Assembly (NCBI GenBank): GCA_000708835.1
Contig: DF237206.1
Span: forward strand, 58,597-122,596
DNA from: Klebsormidium nitens
Lineage: Eukaryota; Streptophyta; Klebsormidiophyceae; Klebsormidiales; Klebsormidiaceae
Length of the DNA: 64,000 nucleotides
Direction: 5' to 3'
Below, piece by piece: positions 43,699 through 55,885 of the stretch (within the stretch, counting starts at the first letter, position 1; each line of letters opens with the position of its first letter). The notes under the pieces are model-generated. The model did not search any database, was not told the DNA's origin, and was given only the letters and a program-made list of their open reading frames with translations. A program made the translations under genes and the position numbers.

Positions 43699-45446
43699 AT
43701 GCGCGTGCGCGGCCGCGGGACTAGGACCGACTTCGACCAAACCCTCCAAACCCTCCTTCCCTTCCGGATCCTGGCAAGCAATCCGCTATCTCAGAAGCCT
43801 GACAAAGTAAACAAGATCAGGCGCTTCGTACGCGCCAGCTTCGCACACCAGCTGACCATCATCGCCATCATGGGGCGGGGCTTGTGCATGATGCCTGCGC
43901 CTTGGGAGAAGGAGAGGTACCAGAAAGAGGTGCAGAAACGGAACCGGGACAGGGAGGAGCAGGAGAAGGAAAAAGAAGCTCAAGCTGCGAAACGGCAGAA
44001 GCAGGAAATTGAGGAGCCTGAGGACTCAGAGTCTGAAGAGGTAAATGATGTCGTTTCACAGCTGAGTTTGTTCGGGACGAGGAATGATTACTCTCCTTAA
44101 GCTTTGTGCTCGTTGTTTCCCACTTTAACGCTCTTTCAGCCAGATGAGTTGGCCTGAGCTGGCAGGGTCACACATTGGAGTTGTGCTCTTGGAAGCTGAC
44201 TACATGGAGGCTTCCCTTTTTCGAAATCATGGTAGTGGACCTCGCAAGAATGAGACGATAAAGAACTCGAGTGTTTGTTCAGATTCTGCACGAATAGTCG
44301 CTGATCAGAGATTTCAGAACTTGCTGACAAAGACAAGAAAGGCCTGGATCATGAGCGTCTTGTTTCATGCTCAGAGCTGGTTCAAAGGCTTAACTTGGCC
44401 AAGGACTTGATAAGGACACGTGTACTATTGGCTTTCCTGAAGGCTCAGAAGATTGGTACTGAAAGTTTGCTAAGCTCCCTGGTTCGAAGCCTGGCTGAAT
44501 TGGAGAAAGCTTTTCAAGCGGCTTCCATTTTACCAGAAACATTTTCTGCAAGCATCGAGATCCTGCAATCACAAGCACTCCTGATATATCGTCTTTTGCA
44601 GATTGATTACCTCTTGCCATCTATTCATTGTATTGCACACATAGCAAGCGTCAAGCGTCAGACTCTTGTACTTTAACGAAGTTTTAAAGGCGGGGGTTGC
44701 AATTGCTCTGCTTAATCAAGGCAGCCAGACGAAGCCATGCATACCGCGTATCTAAACAGAACGCCGGCCTTGTGCAGGAGTTTCACGAAGAGAGCGAAGA
44801 GTTCCTAGGGTCTCTGGACATGGGAAGAATGGGCGGGATCTGGCCGCACTACATCCGCCTCATGTTCATCTCCGGCTATCGTTATGTTCAAAGCCTCGAC
44901 GCGGCCGCCCTGCCTTGCGACAAGCAGAAGATCCTGGATGCCATCCTGAAATGCTGCCCGTCTCACAAGCACAAGGTCAAGAACATCTTTGAACGCTGCT
45001 GCAACAACGCGTTCCATGCCCTCTACATGGACACAAACAAGAGCGGCGCTTCGAGCCTCTTCGGCGGAGGTTTCGGCGGAGGTTTCGGGCGCGGGGAGTT
45101 TGGGCTTGAGGGACTGTTTGACACCCACAATATGTTCGATGAAGCAAGCGTCATGGACGGAAGTACAAGAATGTACCTAGGCGTAGCAGGCTTGGACCCG
45201 ATCGCGGAGCTGGCCCTCGTGCGCCAGCGCGATCTTCCCCCGCTTGTCGTGCGCAGGGCGGCCGCGATGCTCAAAAGCCTGAAACCCTTCGTGCCGCAGA
45301 CGGCGGCGGACCTGGCGGAAACACCGTACGATGCCGCCGACGAGGACAGCGTGGATGAGAACGGCTGTGTGCAGCTCCTCAAGCAGTTCATTCCGCTCTT
45401 CGAAAAGGCGGCCGACTTTGGGGACTGTATCGCAGAGCAGTCGTGA
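43699..45446 (+). CDS. Unrecognised protein with basic/acidic coiled-coil segment
   Basis: Two exons are proposed, 43699-44040 and 44778-45446, both phase 0 (donor gaag|gtaaat, acceptor tgtgcag), about 336 residues. The first exon contains a basic N-terminus, then a long charged helix ERYQKEVQKRNRDREEQEKE followed by KKEAQAAKRQKQE-like and acidic EEPEDSESEE residues. The second starts EFHEESEEFLGSLDMGRMGG, has IWPHYIRLMFISGYRYVQSL, a cysteine-containing helical part (LKCCPSHKHKVKNIFERCCN), a Gly/Phe linker (FGGGFGGGFGRGEFG), and a helical end with LVVRRAAAMLKSLKPFVPQT. I do not recognise the family. The two exons could be separate genes, and upstream exons cannot be excluded because an acceptor-like ttcggacag lies just before 43675. 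Confidence 0.5.
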
Positions 45447-48443
45447 AAGTAATATTGCAGTACTAGATCCCTTTTTCGAGTCCGTTTCCGACTCGAGACC
45501 CTATGTTTTTAGCGAGCTAGTCTTTGCTTTTTTGTCGAGAAATCCTTTTGAATGCAGACATGAGTAGCAAAACAAAATGTTTTGAATTCCGTATTCGAGC
45601 TGCAAGAAGAGCGGTGAGCTAGGTCATCTAGTGACAGTGCCCCGTCAGCATCCTAGACATGTCGGCCCTGAAGGTGGCACTAGGCTGATAGAATCTGCAT
45701 GCACATGCACCGTCTGCGGTCAGACAAAGTCACGCAGTGATGTGTGCGTGACAGATGCTCGACTCGTCTTCGCACGAGGTTCCTATGCTCAAGAAAGTGA
45801 TACCATGATCAGTGCGCAGAGCGCGTCGATGGGTAATCAGGAACCTGCTTTCAGGCAGCACGCAGTGATCAACTTGTCAAGTCAGCTAGAAATTTTGTCA
45901 TTGGGCCGCCCGGCGGCCAAAGACGGGTTTGGGCTGCCGTCAAGAATTTCGGTATCGTTGCTCTCTCGATGACTCGCTGCAGCGCCGGCCTCCTTCATGT
46001 ATCGTTGGTCGAGGGGTATCATAACGTTCCACCTCCGCCTGCCTCAGGGACATACGACCAGATCTTAAACAGGTTGCAGCCTTAACTAGTGTCATGCGAC
46101 GGCAAGAAGTGGTTCCGGAAATTGAACGAAGTACTTGAAAGCCAGTCACCTTCATATGCAAACTTCGATTCCTTTGAATACGTCTGTTGTGAATGAAGTA
46201 TGTGAGTTCTATGGACCGTCTTCAACAGGACCAGATGATCAGAACCTGGCTTCTCTTCAGTATTGACAATCGCCGCTCATTGGCCCATCCGAAATTGAGG
46301 ACACAACGTCATGCAAGCTTCAAGTTCTTAGTATCGACCAAGAATACGTGTCTGCTGCCAACCAAACACAATAGTCAGCTGACCTACTTAGGGCAAACGT
46401 AACATACCAGAACAGGTCGCACATCATATATGCGCCAACAATGCCGGGAATCATAGCACATGGTCACAGGTGGCCAACAGTGACTTGGTAGAAGCAGATG
46501 GGCATAGGAGTATGTCGGGCTCTAGCTGACCTTGCAAGCAAAAGCAGGTTCGTCACTCGTATCTCAAGCTTTGAAGCAAGCTTCGCATATATATTACCTG
46601 ACTTCCTGACCTTTGTTCGGTACTAAGCCAGCTAAGCTACTCCCAGTGCGTCTTGGAAGATCACATCCCTGCTCAGGAGAAGATCTGTAATATATATGTG
46701 CTTTGTATCGCACCCGCGTCGCATGAAGGCAGCTGCATATTTGAGTTCATACTGAATCTCTGCAGGAGCCCTCTGCTTGTGGTTGGCCGGACTTGCAAGC
46801 TGGCCATCGAGCTCAGCCTCTCACAGTACATGAGAACGCTTTGGCAGTGCTCATGTGCTCAGCAGATAACCCCGACATCCCCCCGACAGCGAAGAACTGC
46901 CGGGACGACTTTGGCACTGGGTCAAATCCAATGCCATTCGAATTCCAATTAATACGGTCCACATGGCAAGACGTGCACGTCGACGAAATCAACCGTCGCG
47001 GCGGCGTCGATATATCGTGGTTGAGCGTACGGATTGCATACGAGCCGTAAAGCTTCGCAACGTACCTATGTCCGTACGACGGTCAGAGGCAGCCGGCAAG
47101 AGAACCTGGACATGGCCGGCCTACAAAAGAACCCCGGCCGGTGCCGAAGGCACCCCGCCGGCTGCTCAGCCGGCTGAATATGCAGGCAAATAGAGGGCTC
47201 AGCCGGCCGGTTAAGCCAACTTGCCGACTACCGAGCCGACAAAACTGGGGGGGCGTCGGCAGCTGACCGGCCGGGACGAAACTCCGTGGGAAACCCTGGG
47301 ACTCCGAGTCCCGACTCCGATATGGACCGAGCATTTCCCAACCGGTACGACTTTGTCGGAACACCGACCATCATTTGGACACAGCACAATGAGCACATGT
47401 TGGTCGAAATTGCACGGGAATTCAACCCGGTTCGGAAGATTCGCGAACAGTTCGAGACACGTGCATGTCATTCTCATCCTAGATTTTCAGGAACCCGTGC
47501 CGGCCGGCAATCCGTACCATCATACCACGCCCTATGTGTACCGTACATAGATACATAACACCTAGCTGAACTTTCGGCGACAACTTGAACAGTGGCTGCC
47601 AGGAAATTCTCCAGCCTCAAGCCTGTCAAGGCTGGACGACCAGGACGACTGGACGTCTCGATCTCGAAAGCATCTAATATGGAGTCGGCATCACGAAGCA
47701 GCCACCTGGTGTTACGTACATATATACATGTTTCACATCTACAAATTAATAAATCAGCCTGCTTTTTTGACAAAGAGCCTTCAATCATATGCAGATGCAC
47801 AAGCACCAAGGGGAAACGGCTCAAGAGCTCCTCCGGAAAAACGCAATGGCTTAAAAGCTCTGAGCCTCAGCAGGCGGCTACGCAAATATAGACTGCCAGA
47901 TCTCCAATGACATGCGGCAGCAAATCTGCAGCAGAAAAAAGAACTCCAAAAACATAATGTGCCGCACCTCGTGTCCGGCGGTGCGTGGTCTCATGATTTG
48001 TACACTTGTTCACTGGAGATCGGGTTGGAGATGTGGAGAGCAGCTCCAAAGCTGCATCGATGACGCGCTGATCTTGTCTGAGTACTGCAGTAGGCGCACT
48101 GCGCTTTTCCCTTCCAGAAGCTTTGATAACTGACGGATCAGAAGTATACTAAGGACAGCTTTCCCTGGTCCACTCCATCTCAGTAAGCTGAGGCCGGTGC
48201 TTGCAAGGTAGCTTGTTTCTAGCAGGATCAACCAATACGGTGTGTGAGCACTTCAATGCCAGTCGCCTTTGACAGTCTTCTCAGACGTCAGCTGTCTCAC
48301 TCCCACCCCGCCAACAATAACACAATTCTCCAATTTTAAGGTCTGCCGTTTTCTTGTAAAAAAAGGTAGTGCATCGCGATCGGGATTCTCCGCCAGTGCC
48401 ACTTCCTTATAGTTTCCGGAATTGGTACAAGCTCAGCTCGCCG
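45447..48443. other. Large intergenic region, no confident gene
   Basis: About 3 kb. At 47090-47280 there is a GC-rich patch rich in GCCGGC/CCGGCCGG, with several overlapping short open frames in different phases, which looks compositional rather than coding. Elsewhere the sequence is AT-richer, with no recognisable domains. Confidence 0.45.
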
Positions 48444-51400
48444 ATGAAGTCTGGGGGCAAAGTTGAGATGGTGTCAGCTTTCTACAGCCTGTTCCATGGG
48501 AAGCAGCTCTTGACACTCATTGCGCTGGTAATGTTTGCCACCCTCTCCCTGATCGTCACTGCATCTGTGAGCTCCCAAGGGCTGCGCACGACTCTCCTAG
48601 GATATGGCGATTTCGCTGGGGGCCTACTTGCGAGTGACGAAGCGGATAGAACGGCGCAGGATGGGGCGGAGCATTTGAACCACAGCTTTGCACTGAGATT
48701 CAACGGAACGGAGGCAATGCGGCCGATGCAAGAGCTCGGGGATTCGATCATTCCCGCCTTGTATGCGTCGCACAGATACAAGGAGATGCGTGACAAGTAT
48801 CCAGGAAGCAAAGTAAGTAATCAACAGCGACTCCTGGTCTTACCGGTCTTTCTGAATCCTGCCATTGATAGTTTGCGAGATAGAGCGTGTCGATCCTTCG
48901 TTGCAACCTTGTCTGTTGTCTAACGATCTCAGTAAGGGGATACGGGTTCATGTATCCACTTGACTGTTGTTTGTATGGAAAGACCTTGACTCCAAGCAAT
49001 GTTCTCCCAACATCTGTGCACTGCTGCCTGTCCATCTTTGTCTCTTTCTCAGATCCTATCTTTGGCGAGGCTATCAATCCTGTCTTTGACCCCTCATCAA
49101 TATTCACAAACATGAAAGGCTTCGCACCTAGAGTGAGTGATGTCTTTTTATCTGGGCTGCCTAAGAGCCCATCTGTCTTTGTTTTACGCCAGCTCGTTGA
49201 TTGATCAAAACCCTGAAATCACGCGCAATGATCGATCAGCCTGAAATCTTTCACAAACAGTCTCTTTCCTTATCATCACAGAGCACTTTTCCCGCTCCAT
49301 GCTTCTCACATTGGCTCCCCAAGACTCGCCCCCCTGTGAATCACCGCAGCACGCATGTCGAGGCGGCTGTACCTGTTACAAAGCCTACCCGTTTTTCGTG
49401 AGAGCAAGGCACAAAACCTTCAAATGTTCCCCCCTTTCTTACAGTTCTTTATCCGGCGGCCGATCCCGGTGGTGGGCACTCCGGTGCTGAACAACGGACA
49501 CTGGCTGAAGCGCCTCGTGTACAGCATCGATGTACCGGTGCGCATGATTCAGATCATCGTTGGGACTATGCCGGGCTCTAAGACCATGGACACGTCTGTA
49601 AGGGACGCGCTTGAGGAGCTCAACCAGAGGTGCGCGACGAGCCGTACACTCGTGTTTCCGCTCTTCTAGTTTTCCAAGTTTTAGATTTTCGGAAGCCGCG
49701 TCTCATCAGGAATGCTTGGCTGCTAAAGTTATCAGCTCCTGGAGTGTACACAAACTCTAGCCTTGGAGAGTCTCCAAAATCACAGGCAATTCTGGCACCA
49801 CGGTCTGCTTTTCAAGCTTTCAGGAATCCGGGCTTCGCCGCTTTGAGATCTTTACGAAGCGGAAAGCAGGTTGGAAAGGCCCCTTTCTCTATTTTGACGG
49901 TCACCTTTCCGTCAAGGGACAGTCCAACGCCTTGCGGCAACTTCAATCTGGATTTCCGACTTCCGTCTTTCTTCTTTTCTTCTCGGCAGGTCTTTAGTTG
50001 CTTCGTCGCCTCTTTTAAGGATAGCGCCCATTCTGACCAGCAAGATCCGAAGGCTCTTTTTCCTCCTCCTTCGAGATCATAAAAATCCTACCCAGCAGGA
50101 CAAAAGCGGGGGCTCTTCACGGTCGACCGCTGATTTGGACTGTGACAGGGGCTTAGTACAGGGTCCAAAATCCGCATAGAAGGCCTTCAAACGAGGCGCT
50201 GGAACATCTCGGATGCCACTCGAATACTTGAAACAACTTCAAAAGTTGTTTCCGTCTACATTTCTCCTTCTCAAGCTGCCCCCCAGCTTTCCTCCATCAT
50301 CGACTTAGCCTTCAACATAGGCGATAAGGAGTCCGGACAATGTCGGCAAAAGGCACCCTCAACTCTGAAAGCGTCTGAACTTTCCGAACCGGACCTTAGG
50401 ACTTTCTCTGTCTCGACTTTCCTTTGTTCAGGCTGCGCCGCGGTTTCGTCTCCTTCATTAATCGCCGTTGCAACAGGGTTCACCAAGGGGGACCCGACGA
50501 TTCAGAAGAAGGCCTGCATTTCTAAGCTCAATGCGAGAGAGCGTTTTGTCCGAACACGGTCCGAATCGCTTTGCCCCAGTCCGAAGCGGGTCCGAAAAGT
50601 TCGAGCTTAGTCCGAACACGTCACATGTCCTAACACGTATCGAAGATGGTCCGGATTGAGTGCGAATCCGGATCGAACCGGGCAGCAGATTTAGAAGGCT
50701 TTCGAACAAAGGGTTTCCCGCAGTGAAGAAGGCTTTCTCATTCGAGAAGGCAATCTGGGCACCGACCTTATGATTGAAAGGCGCTTTGTCTCTCCGCCTC
50801 CTCTCAGGCTGCCCCCGGGTTTCTTGTCCGTCGTTGACATGGGCTGTAACATGGGCTCCGGCGGCGGGTGGAACGCAGTCTTCGAGCACAACTTAGACGC
50901 GCCCTGGTACCTTCTGGTCAGCGGTGACGTGGCATTCGCCCCCGGCGCGCTCGCGCGCATTCCCGACGAGCTGGAGGACCCGCAGAACGAGAAGATCTTC
51001 GCGTTCATGTACTCGCAGTTCCGCTTCTTTGCGCTGCGGAGGGAGGCGGTGAGCGGTCCAAAGTGAACAAATGGATTGTAGAAAAGTTTCACACTTAGGG
51101 TATTTTGGGTGTACATGGTTTCAGGGTGTTGCTTGAAGTGTTGTCGTCGCTTTAGGCGAGCGTCACGTGGTCTCGTCTCACACGCTTACTGGCTCGTTTC
51201 GCGGGCGGAGAGGCTACGGTTTATAGTTCTCCAGAATTCAAATGGTTCCCAGATGGAGTGAACGTCCAGTATTCGTGGTCGTCCTAGCGATTCAGTAGAA
51301 GGATCTCGTCCGTAGTATGGTGATCAGAGCGGGTCAACTACGGCGTCATGTTTGTGGGTTAGGGGTCGTGGTTAAGCCACTGCCACCGCGCACGTGCGTC

Positions 51401-54400
51401 TAGCGGTTGCGCTTTACAACAATGAAAGTTGTTCGATGTCTATTCACGGGAAAGAAGTACTGCTTGCGGGATCATACCAAGGGCGTTTTCTTTCTGCATT
51501 AATTGAAGCACGATTCACGACATAGAATGAGATCTGGATTCTCGTCCTCAAATGGTCTCGTTAGACTTGAGCGTTTTTAAGTCGCTTAAAGTATAGAAGC
51601 GCGACGACCGATTTTGTGACCTCGCCCGCTGGGGAAGAGTCACGTGGAAAACGGACTTGATTCGACAGGTGCTAGAGATTTGGCACCCACCTAAGACACG
51701 CCAGTTCATCACTCAACTCACTATTCACATAATGACATGCACTGTAAACGAAAGGTCGACTTTAAGGTCAAGGGCGACCCTAAACATACAACATTCCAGA
51801 TTGTTTTCGCCCAGTGGAAAACTTCGAGATCGTTTTGATTGGGACTGTTGCATCCTAAAACCTTGAGTCGATCTTAAAGCGGCCTATCATTCATAGCGAG
51901 ATGAGGATGTGACGGAGGCTAGAAATCGGCGCGCGCAGCTCGACCTGGTGGGCGTGTGGGACGAGAACATGTGGCCGTCCTACTACGACGACAACGAGTA
52001 CCAAGCGCGCATGGAGCGCGCGCAGGCGCTCACGCCGGGCGTGCAGCGCATCTGCTACATCGGGGAGCCGATGCCCGACGGCCGTCGATTCGATGAACCA
52101 GCGCACATCCACGGCGGAAGCGAGTTGCTCGGGCCGTACGCTGACGTCTGGCTGGAAGAGGGGGCGGAGCGAATCTCGGGGGCGCTGCGCGCGGAGCCCA
52201 GGTGTGTTCCACAACTGTAAAGCCTTTTAAGTCACTTACCGTTTTCCCCTGAAACGGCATCCTAAATGCGGCGAATCTAGGATGCTGTATTGACATAGGG
52301 GTGAATAGAGGGGCGGGGCGGGTCTCGGGGGCGCTGCGCGCGGAGCCCAGTTGGGTGTCAGAGCTTTCCGGTTTTAAGTTTGTAGGGTTTGAGGCCTCTG
52401 AAATTTGAGTTTTTCGTTGGTGGACGTGAGGGTTGAGAAAGGGGCGCAGCGGCCCTGATTGAGGAGCCCGCGTGAGTCTCAGGGTTGCAAAGATTCAAAA
52501 TGTTATAGGGGTTTTGAAGCTATTGGATAGCCAATCAGCCTCAATCTGAGGCTGGTTACCAGGCTGGTTATCGACGTAACTTGGATGTAAGCAGGCTGCA
52601 ATCAGCCCCAGTTAACTGCCAGTTTCCTCTCCGCAAGGCAGTTTCCTCTCCGCAAGGCATTAGGATTCTGGAATGATGTTCAACAGCAGAGAAGCGAAGA
52701 GTTCCGAGTTGAACGGATGAGCACCCCTGTACGGGAGGGGCTGAAAGGCCCAAACGTCCACTACAAGAAGATTCTTTTTCGTCTTCTTCTTCTTCATCTT
52801 GTCGCTCTTCTTCTCCTCTTTTTCTTCGACTAAGAAGCATTTGGCGTGTCTGACAACTTAGGCCGGGGCCTGCTGATTGAGTGTAATTTCCGCCGCCGGG
52901 ACGACCAGCAGTTCTTGTTTTCAGTCACAACTAAAGAAACGGTCCTGCAGATTGGAAGACATGCGCGTGGAATGACGCGTTTTCATGCTAAGCCCCTCCC
53001 ATTTCCATGGCGTCTTCGCCTAGAATCGGCAACGTCCTGACCTTTTCATCCTGGTTGGACCCAATCGCAAATGCCTTCCAGAAAGGAGTCAGCTGCTCGC
53101 ATCGCCGGCAGCTCACCATCTGCCCCGCGCTTCTGGCCCACTCCGGAACCGCCACGTGTCCCTGTCTCAATCGTCTTTCCGTTCCGGTCGCCCAGGTTGG
53201 CTGCCCGGAAGGGTCCTTCCGGGTTCAACTCTCTGCGGTTCATGATGAACAAGTACAACTTCTCGTATTGGGAAATGAAGCCGAAGGAGCAGCTCGAAAT
53301 CAGCTGGCGCCTTCCCTTCAACAACCCAGAGAGGGGGATCCCCCGCTGGGTGCTCGACCCAATGGTGCGCGCGGTGCAGGTACGCGCGCGGCCTGCCGCC
53401 GGTTGCTTGGGTTGATGCAAACGAAGTGCTGTTTTCAGGTTGCATTTGAGTTCGTATCCGAAATTCTGCGGGAGATGCCCTTCTCGTTGTCTTGGGTGGG
53501 TTGGATTTCTCCTGTTCGGTTGACCGAGGTTTATTCTGACTTCGGACCGGCCTGGTAAAGGAGTTAGACAGATCTCCATGCGTGATCGATCTGCAGCGCT
53601 TTAAAGGCAACAAATCGATCCCTCGGGGTTGTTCTGTGCTGTGAATTTTTGACTGAAATGAAATGAGAGCGCGGCGCCCTCTAGAGGCGATAGTTGTCGA
53701 GATTGGCAGATTGATCGTGCTTATTCCAGGCCGCTTTGCGTTTCTGGCAGTGCTAGATATGGAGATTGCAGAGCTCCTTCTTAGGTCGAGTGCGAAGCCC
53801 GCGAGGCTTCCAAACAAAATAATGGATGAAATGGACAGTAATAAGCGAATACGCCTGATCTAGAAGACAACATCCAGACGAAAAGTGCCATGCAACTTGC
53901 CTTGGCTCCTTCTGGCATTTAGTAACCCCGGCCAGAATTCCTTTTGTCAAGTTTTGAGGATTTCAAATTGCCAGACCGTCTCGTTCACAGGCTAGTTCTT
54001 TGGGCTTCTCAACTGCGCTCCTGTAACCTAGACGACGACCGCTCGAATGCGATATTGCACCGACGTGACGTCATCCAGAACCACAGTTCTGACCTGGCTG
54101 CTCGACTGTCTTGTCCGATAAAACCAGCCTGAGGAACAGAAAGCATCCGCTTTCTACCTTTCGCAAATTGTTTCTATACAATCATTTACGTACTTTTGAT
54201 TCGACACTGTACCGATCATTCACGTACTTTCGATTCGAATACCGATCATTCACGTACTCTTTGTTTGACAACGACGTACAAGAACGCAGCCTCACTTCAG
54301 CTGCTTCTTCCCATCTGCAGATGTCGATTTGGAACCTGGACAACGACATGTTAAATGCCGTTTGGGAGCGGTATGATTTTTCGGGGATGCTCCCGGGGGA

Positions 54401-54596
54401 CACGCGGACCGACCCGGAGCGCGAGTGGAAGGACACGCACGGGAACGAGCTGCAGATGGTGCTGCCACGTGGCATCAAGTTCAACACCGAAGCATTTATT
54501 GCGGCGCAGGGCCCGCAATGCGTGTCGGGCTTCGCGGCCGCGCAGGGGCTCGTGAGCAACTTGTTGAAGATCCAAAGGGGCGGGACGCCCGAATGA
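48444..54596 (+). CDS. Type II membrane GT2-like glycosyltransferase
   Basis: Probable exons: 48444-48812 (or ending at 48789), about 49053-49132, 49445-49629, 50808-51048, 51939-52201, 53196-53379 and 54321-54596. From the third exon on, all phases agree. The first junction does not: a strong gtaagt donor gives phase 0 but the next acceptor (tttctcag) needs phase 1. Residues about 20-44 form one membrane anchor (QLLTLIALVMFATLSLIVTA) after a short basic cytosolic tail, typical of Golgi transferases. The luminal part has a GT-A-like order: TPVLNNGHWLKRLVYSID start strand, GTMPGS, NMGSGGGWN, WYLLVSGDVAFAPGAL (SGD in the DXD position), and FALRREALDLVGVWDENMWP with SYYDDNEYQAR, as in GT2 enzymes. 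It ends LVSNLLKIQRGGTPE. Donor and acceptor sugars are unknown. Introns 3 and 5 hold exon-edge copies. Confidence 0.75.
50268..50480 (+). repeat. Two decayed copies of the 5' edge of glycosyltransferase exon 4 in intron 3
   Basis: The true exon begins ctctcag|gctgcccccgggtttc at 50808. Related stretches occur at about 50268 (ttctcaagctgccccccagc and on through gacttagccttcaacatagg) and at about 50428 (gttcaggctgcgccgcggtt and tcgtctccttcattaatcgc). Order and spacing follow the exon start (CNMG, SGGG region). Both are interrupted by differences. Confidence 0.65.
52305..52486 (+). repeat. Copies of the 3' edge of glycosyltransferase exon 5 in intron 5
   Basis: tctcgggggcgctgcgcgcg followed by gagccca at about 52322-52351 repeats 52173-52201 almost exactly, but the donor ggtgtgt has become gttgggt. 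A weaker third version (ggggcgcagcggccc...gaggagcccgcgtgagtctc) lies at about 52440-52482. Confidence 0.75.
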
Positions 54597-54608
54597 CGCG
54601 CGTGCTGC

Positions 54609-54686
54609 GAGGCCAAATGACGTTTGGCCTCGAATTCTTGCAGTTATTCTATGCAAGAATAACTGCTATTCTTGCATAGCAGTTAG
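54609..54686. repeat. Nested inverted repeats just after the glycosyltransferase stop codon
   Basis: aggccaaa/tttggcct forms an 8-bp stem at 54610-54630. ctatgcaagaata at 54649-54661 pairs perfectly with tattcttgcatag at 54667-54679 across a 5-base loop. Overlapping alternatives (gttattc/gaataac and aactgctat/atagcagtt) use the same bases. This could act in 3'-end formation or be a small palindromic insertion. Confidence 0.75.
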
Positions 54687-55885
54687 CAGCTTTGTATGGT
54701 GTCAACATGCAAACGGAGAACAAAATGGAGCTTCGCACTTCCAGTTGGAACTCCGGAAAGGATACTCGGGACCAACTGTTTGTTGACACTGCGTTGGCGC
54801 ATGCCAGTCAAATTTTGCCTCAGAATTAGTAGATGCAATATGAACGTGTATAAGCGCTTTGGAGAGCTTAGGGCGTATGGCTATATCATTAGTACGACGG
54901 CGAGTTGTAGAGATCTACATATGTAGGACAGCACTTCAACTGCTTGTGGCGGACGGGCCCGACGAGAGATTGCAAACTCTTACGTCTTTTGGCCCATGCT
55001 TATATATCTGCATATGTCGTGATTACCGTCACGTACAATACACCTGCAGTTCTACCGTACCGTCCAAGTATGTACATTATGTCGCTCATATTGCCGGATC
55101 GAATCCGGGTCATGCCTTATACAGTCTTAACTCGTAGTCTCATGTCAATTAGTAATTGACATGAGACTCATATACCAGTTAGGCGGCCGCATGACGTAAC
55201 TGGATCTGAAAACTTAGTGGACTCGGTTCAGAAGCATTTACGTACTGTCGCGACCAACTGTCCATATATGAACATGCGGCATGTATTTGGGCTCACTTTG
55301 CGCGTCCGATGCGGTGGTCCGTTTCTAGGCATGCCAGGGGACACGCGGTTCACATGACGTTGCCGACTTTCAGGACATGTAAACTTTTCGGAAGTAATAT
55401 AATGCAATTAGATACTTTCTTGAACTCCGCAGTCAATAAGTACGTACGGCCCAATGCAACTACCTACTATAGAAACCTAGACGTGCAGGGCCATATGCTG
55501 GCAAAAATATCGTCTACCTTCAAATTTTAAGAATCACTAAACATATCCGGACAGGTTCACGTCCCGATCAAGCACAATACTGGGCCGCATGCAATCAAAC
55601 AGCCGCTGTAGTTCATGGCACACTCAAATGCCTCTTCAGTACCTTCAACCGTTGTAAAGTAGCTGCAAACGCATCCGAAGAACTAAGCCACGTACCATCT
55701 ACATCAGCATTCTGGAAACCGTACCTCATTTCCTTCAATAATCCTACTTCTCTGCTATTTTACTCAAGTTTCTGATATCCGAACCTCCTTCCTTTTCTAC
55801 TTCATAAAGCTCCCAAGAAACAATAGATAACCAAATTGTAGTGCAGCCGCAACGTCATTTCATATGCTGGCATGCCAAGCTCCAA
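54687..55885. other. Intergenic region, convergent ends
   Basis: This is AT-richer sequence between the glycosyltransferase and PERK 3' ends. It contains one perfect 33-bp palindrome at 55136-55168 and no recognised gene. Confidence 0.5.
55136..55168. repeat. Perfect 33-bp palindrome
   Basis: agtctcatgtcaatta at 55136-55151 and taattgacatgagact at 55153-55168 are exact reverse complements around a single G. Such a symmetric sequence would extrude as a hairpin. It is not part of any gene seen here. Confidence 0.85.

Noticed and set aside
44144-44676. Plus-strand frames between the two exons of the 43699-45446 gene
   Set aside because: They contain helical-looking peptide but lie between a good donor and a good acceptor that join in phase; more likely intron.
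46963-47560. Cluster of overlapping open frames in GC-rich DNA
   Set aside because: Several frames on both strands are open at once, as expected from the GCCGGC-rich composition, and none has a recognisable motif.
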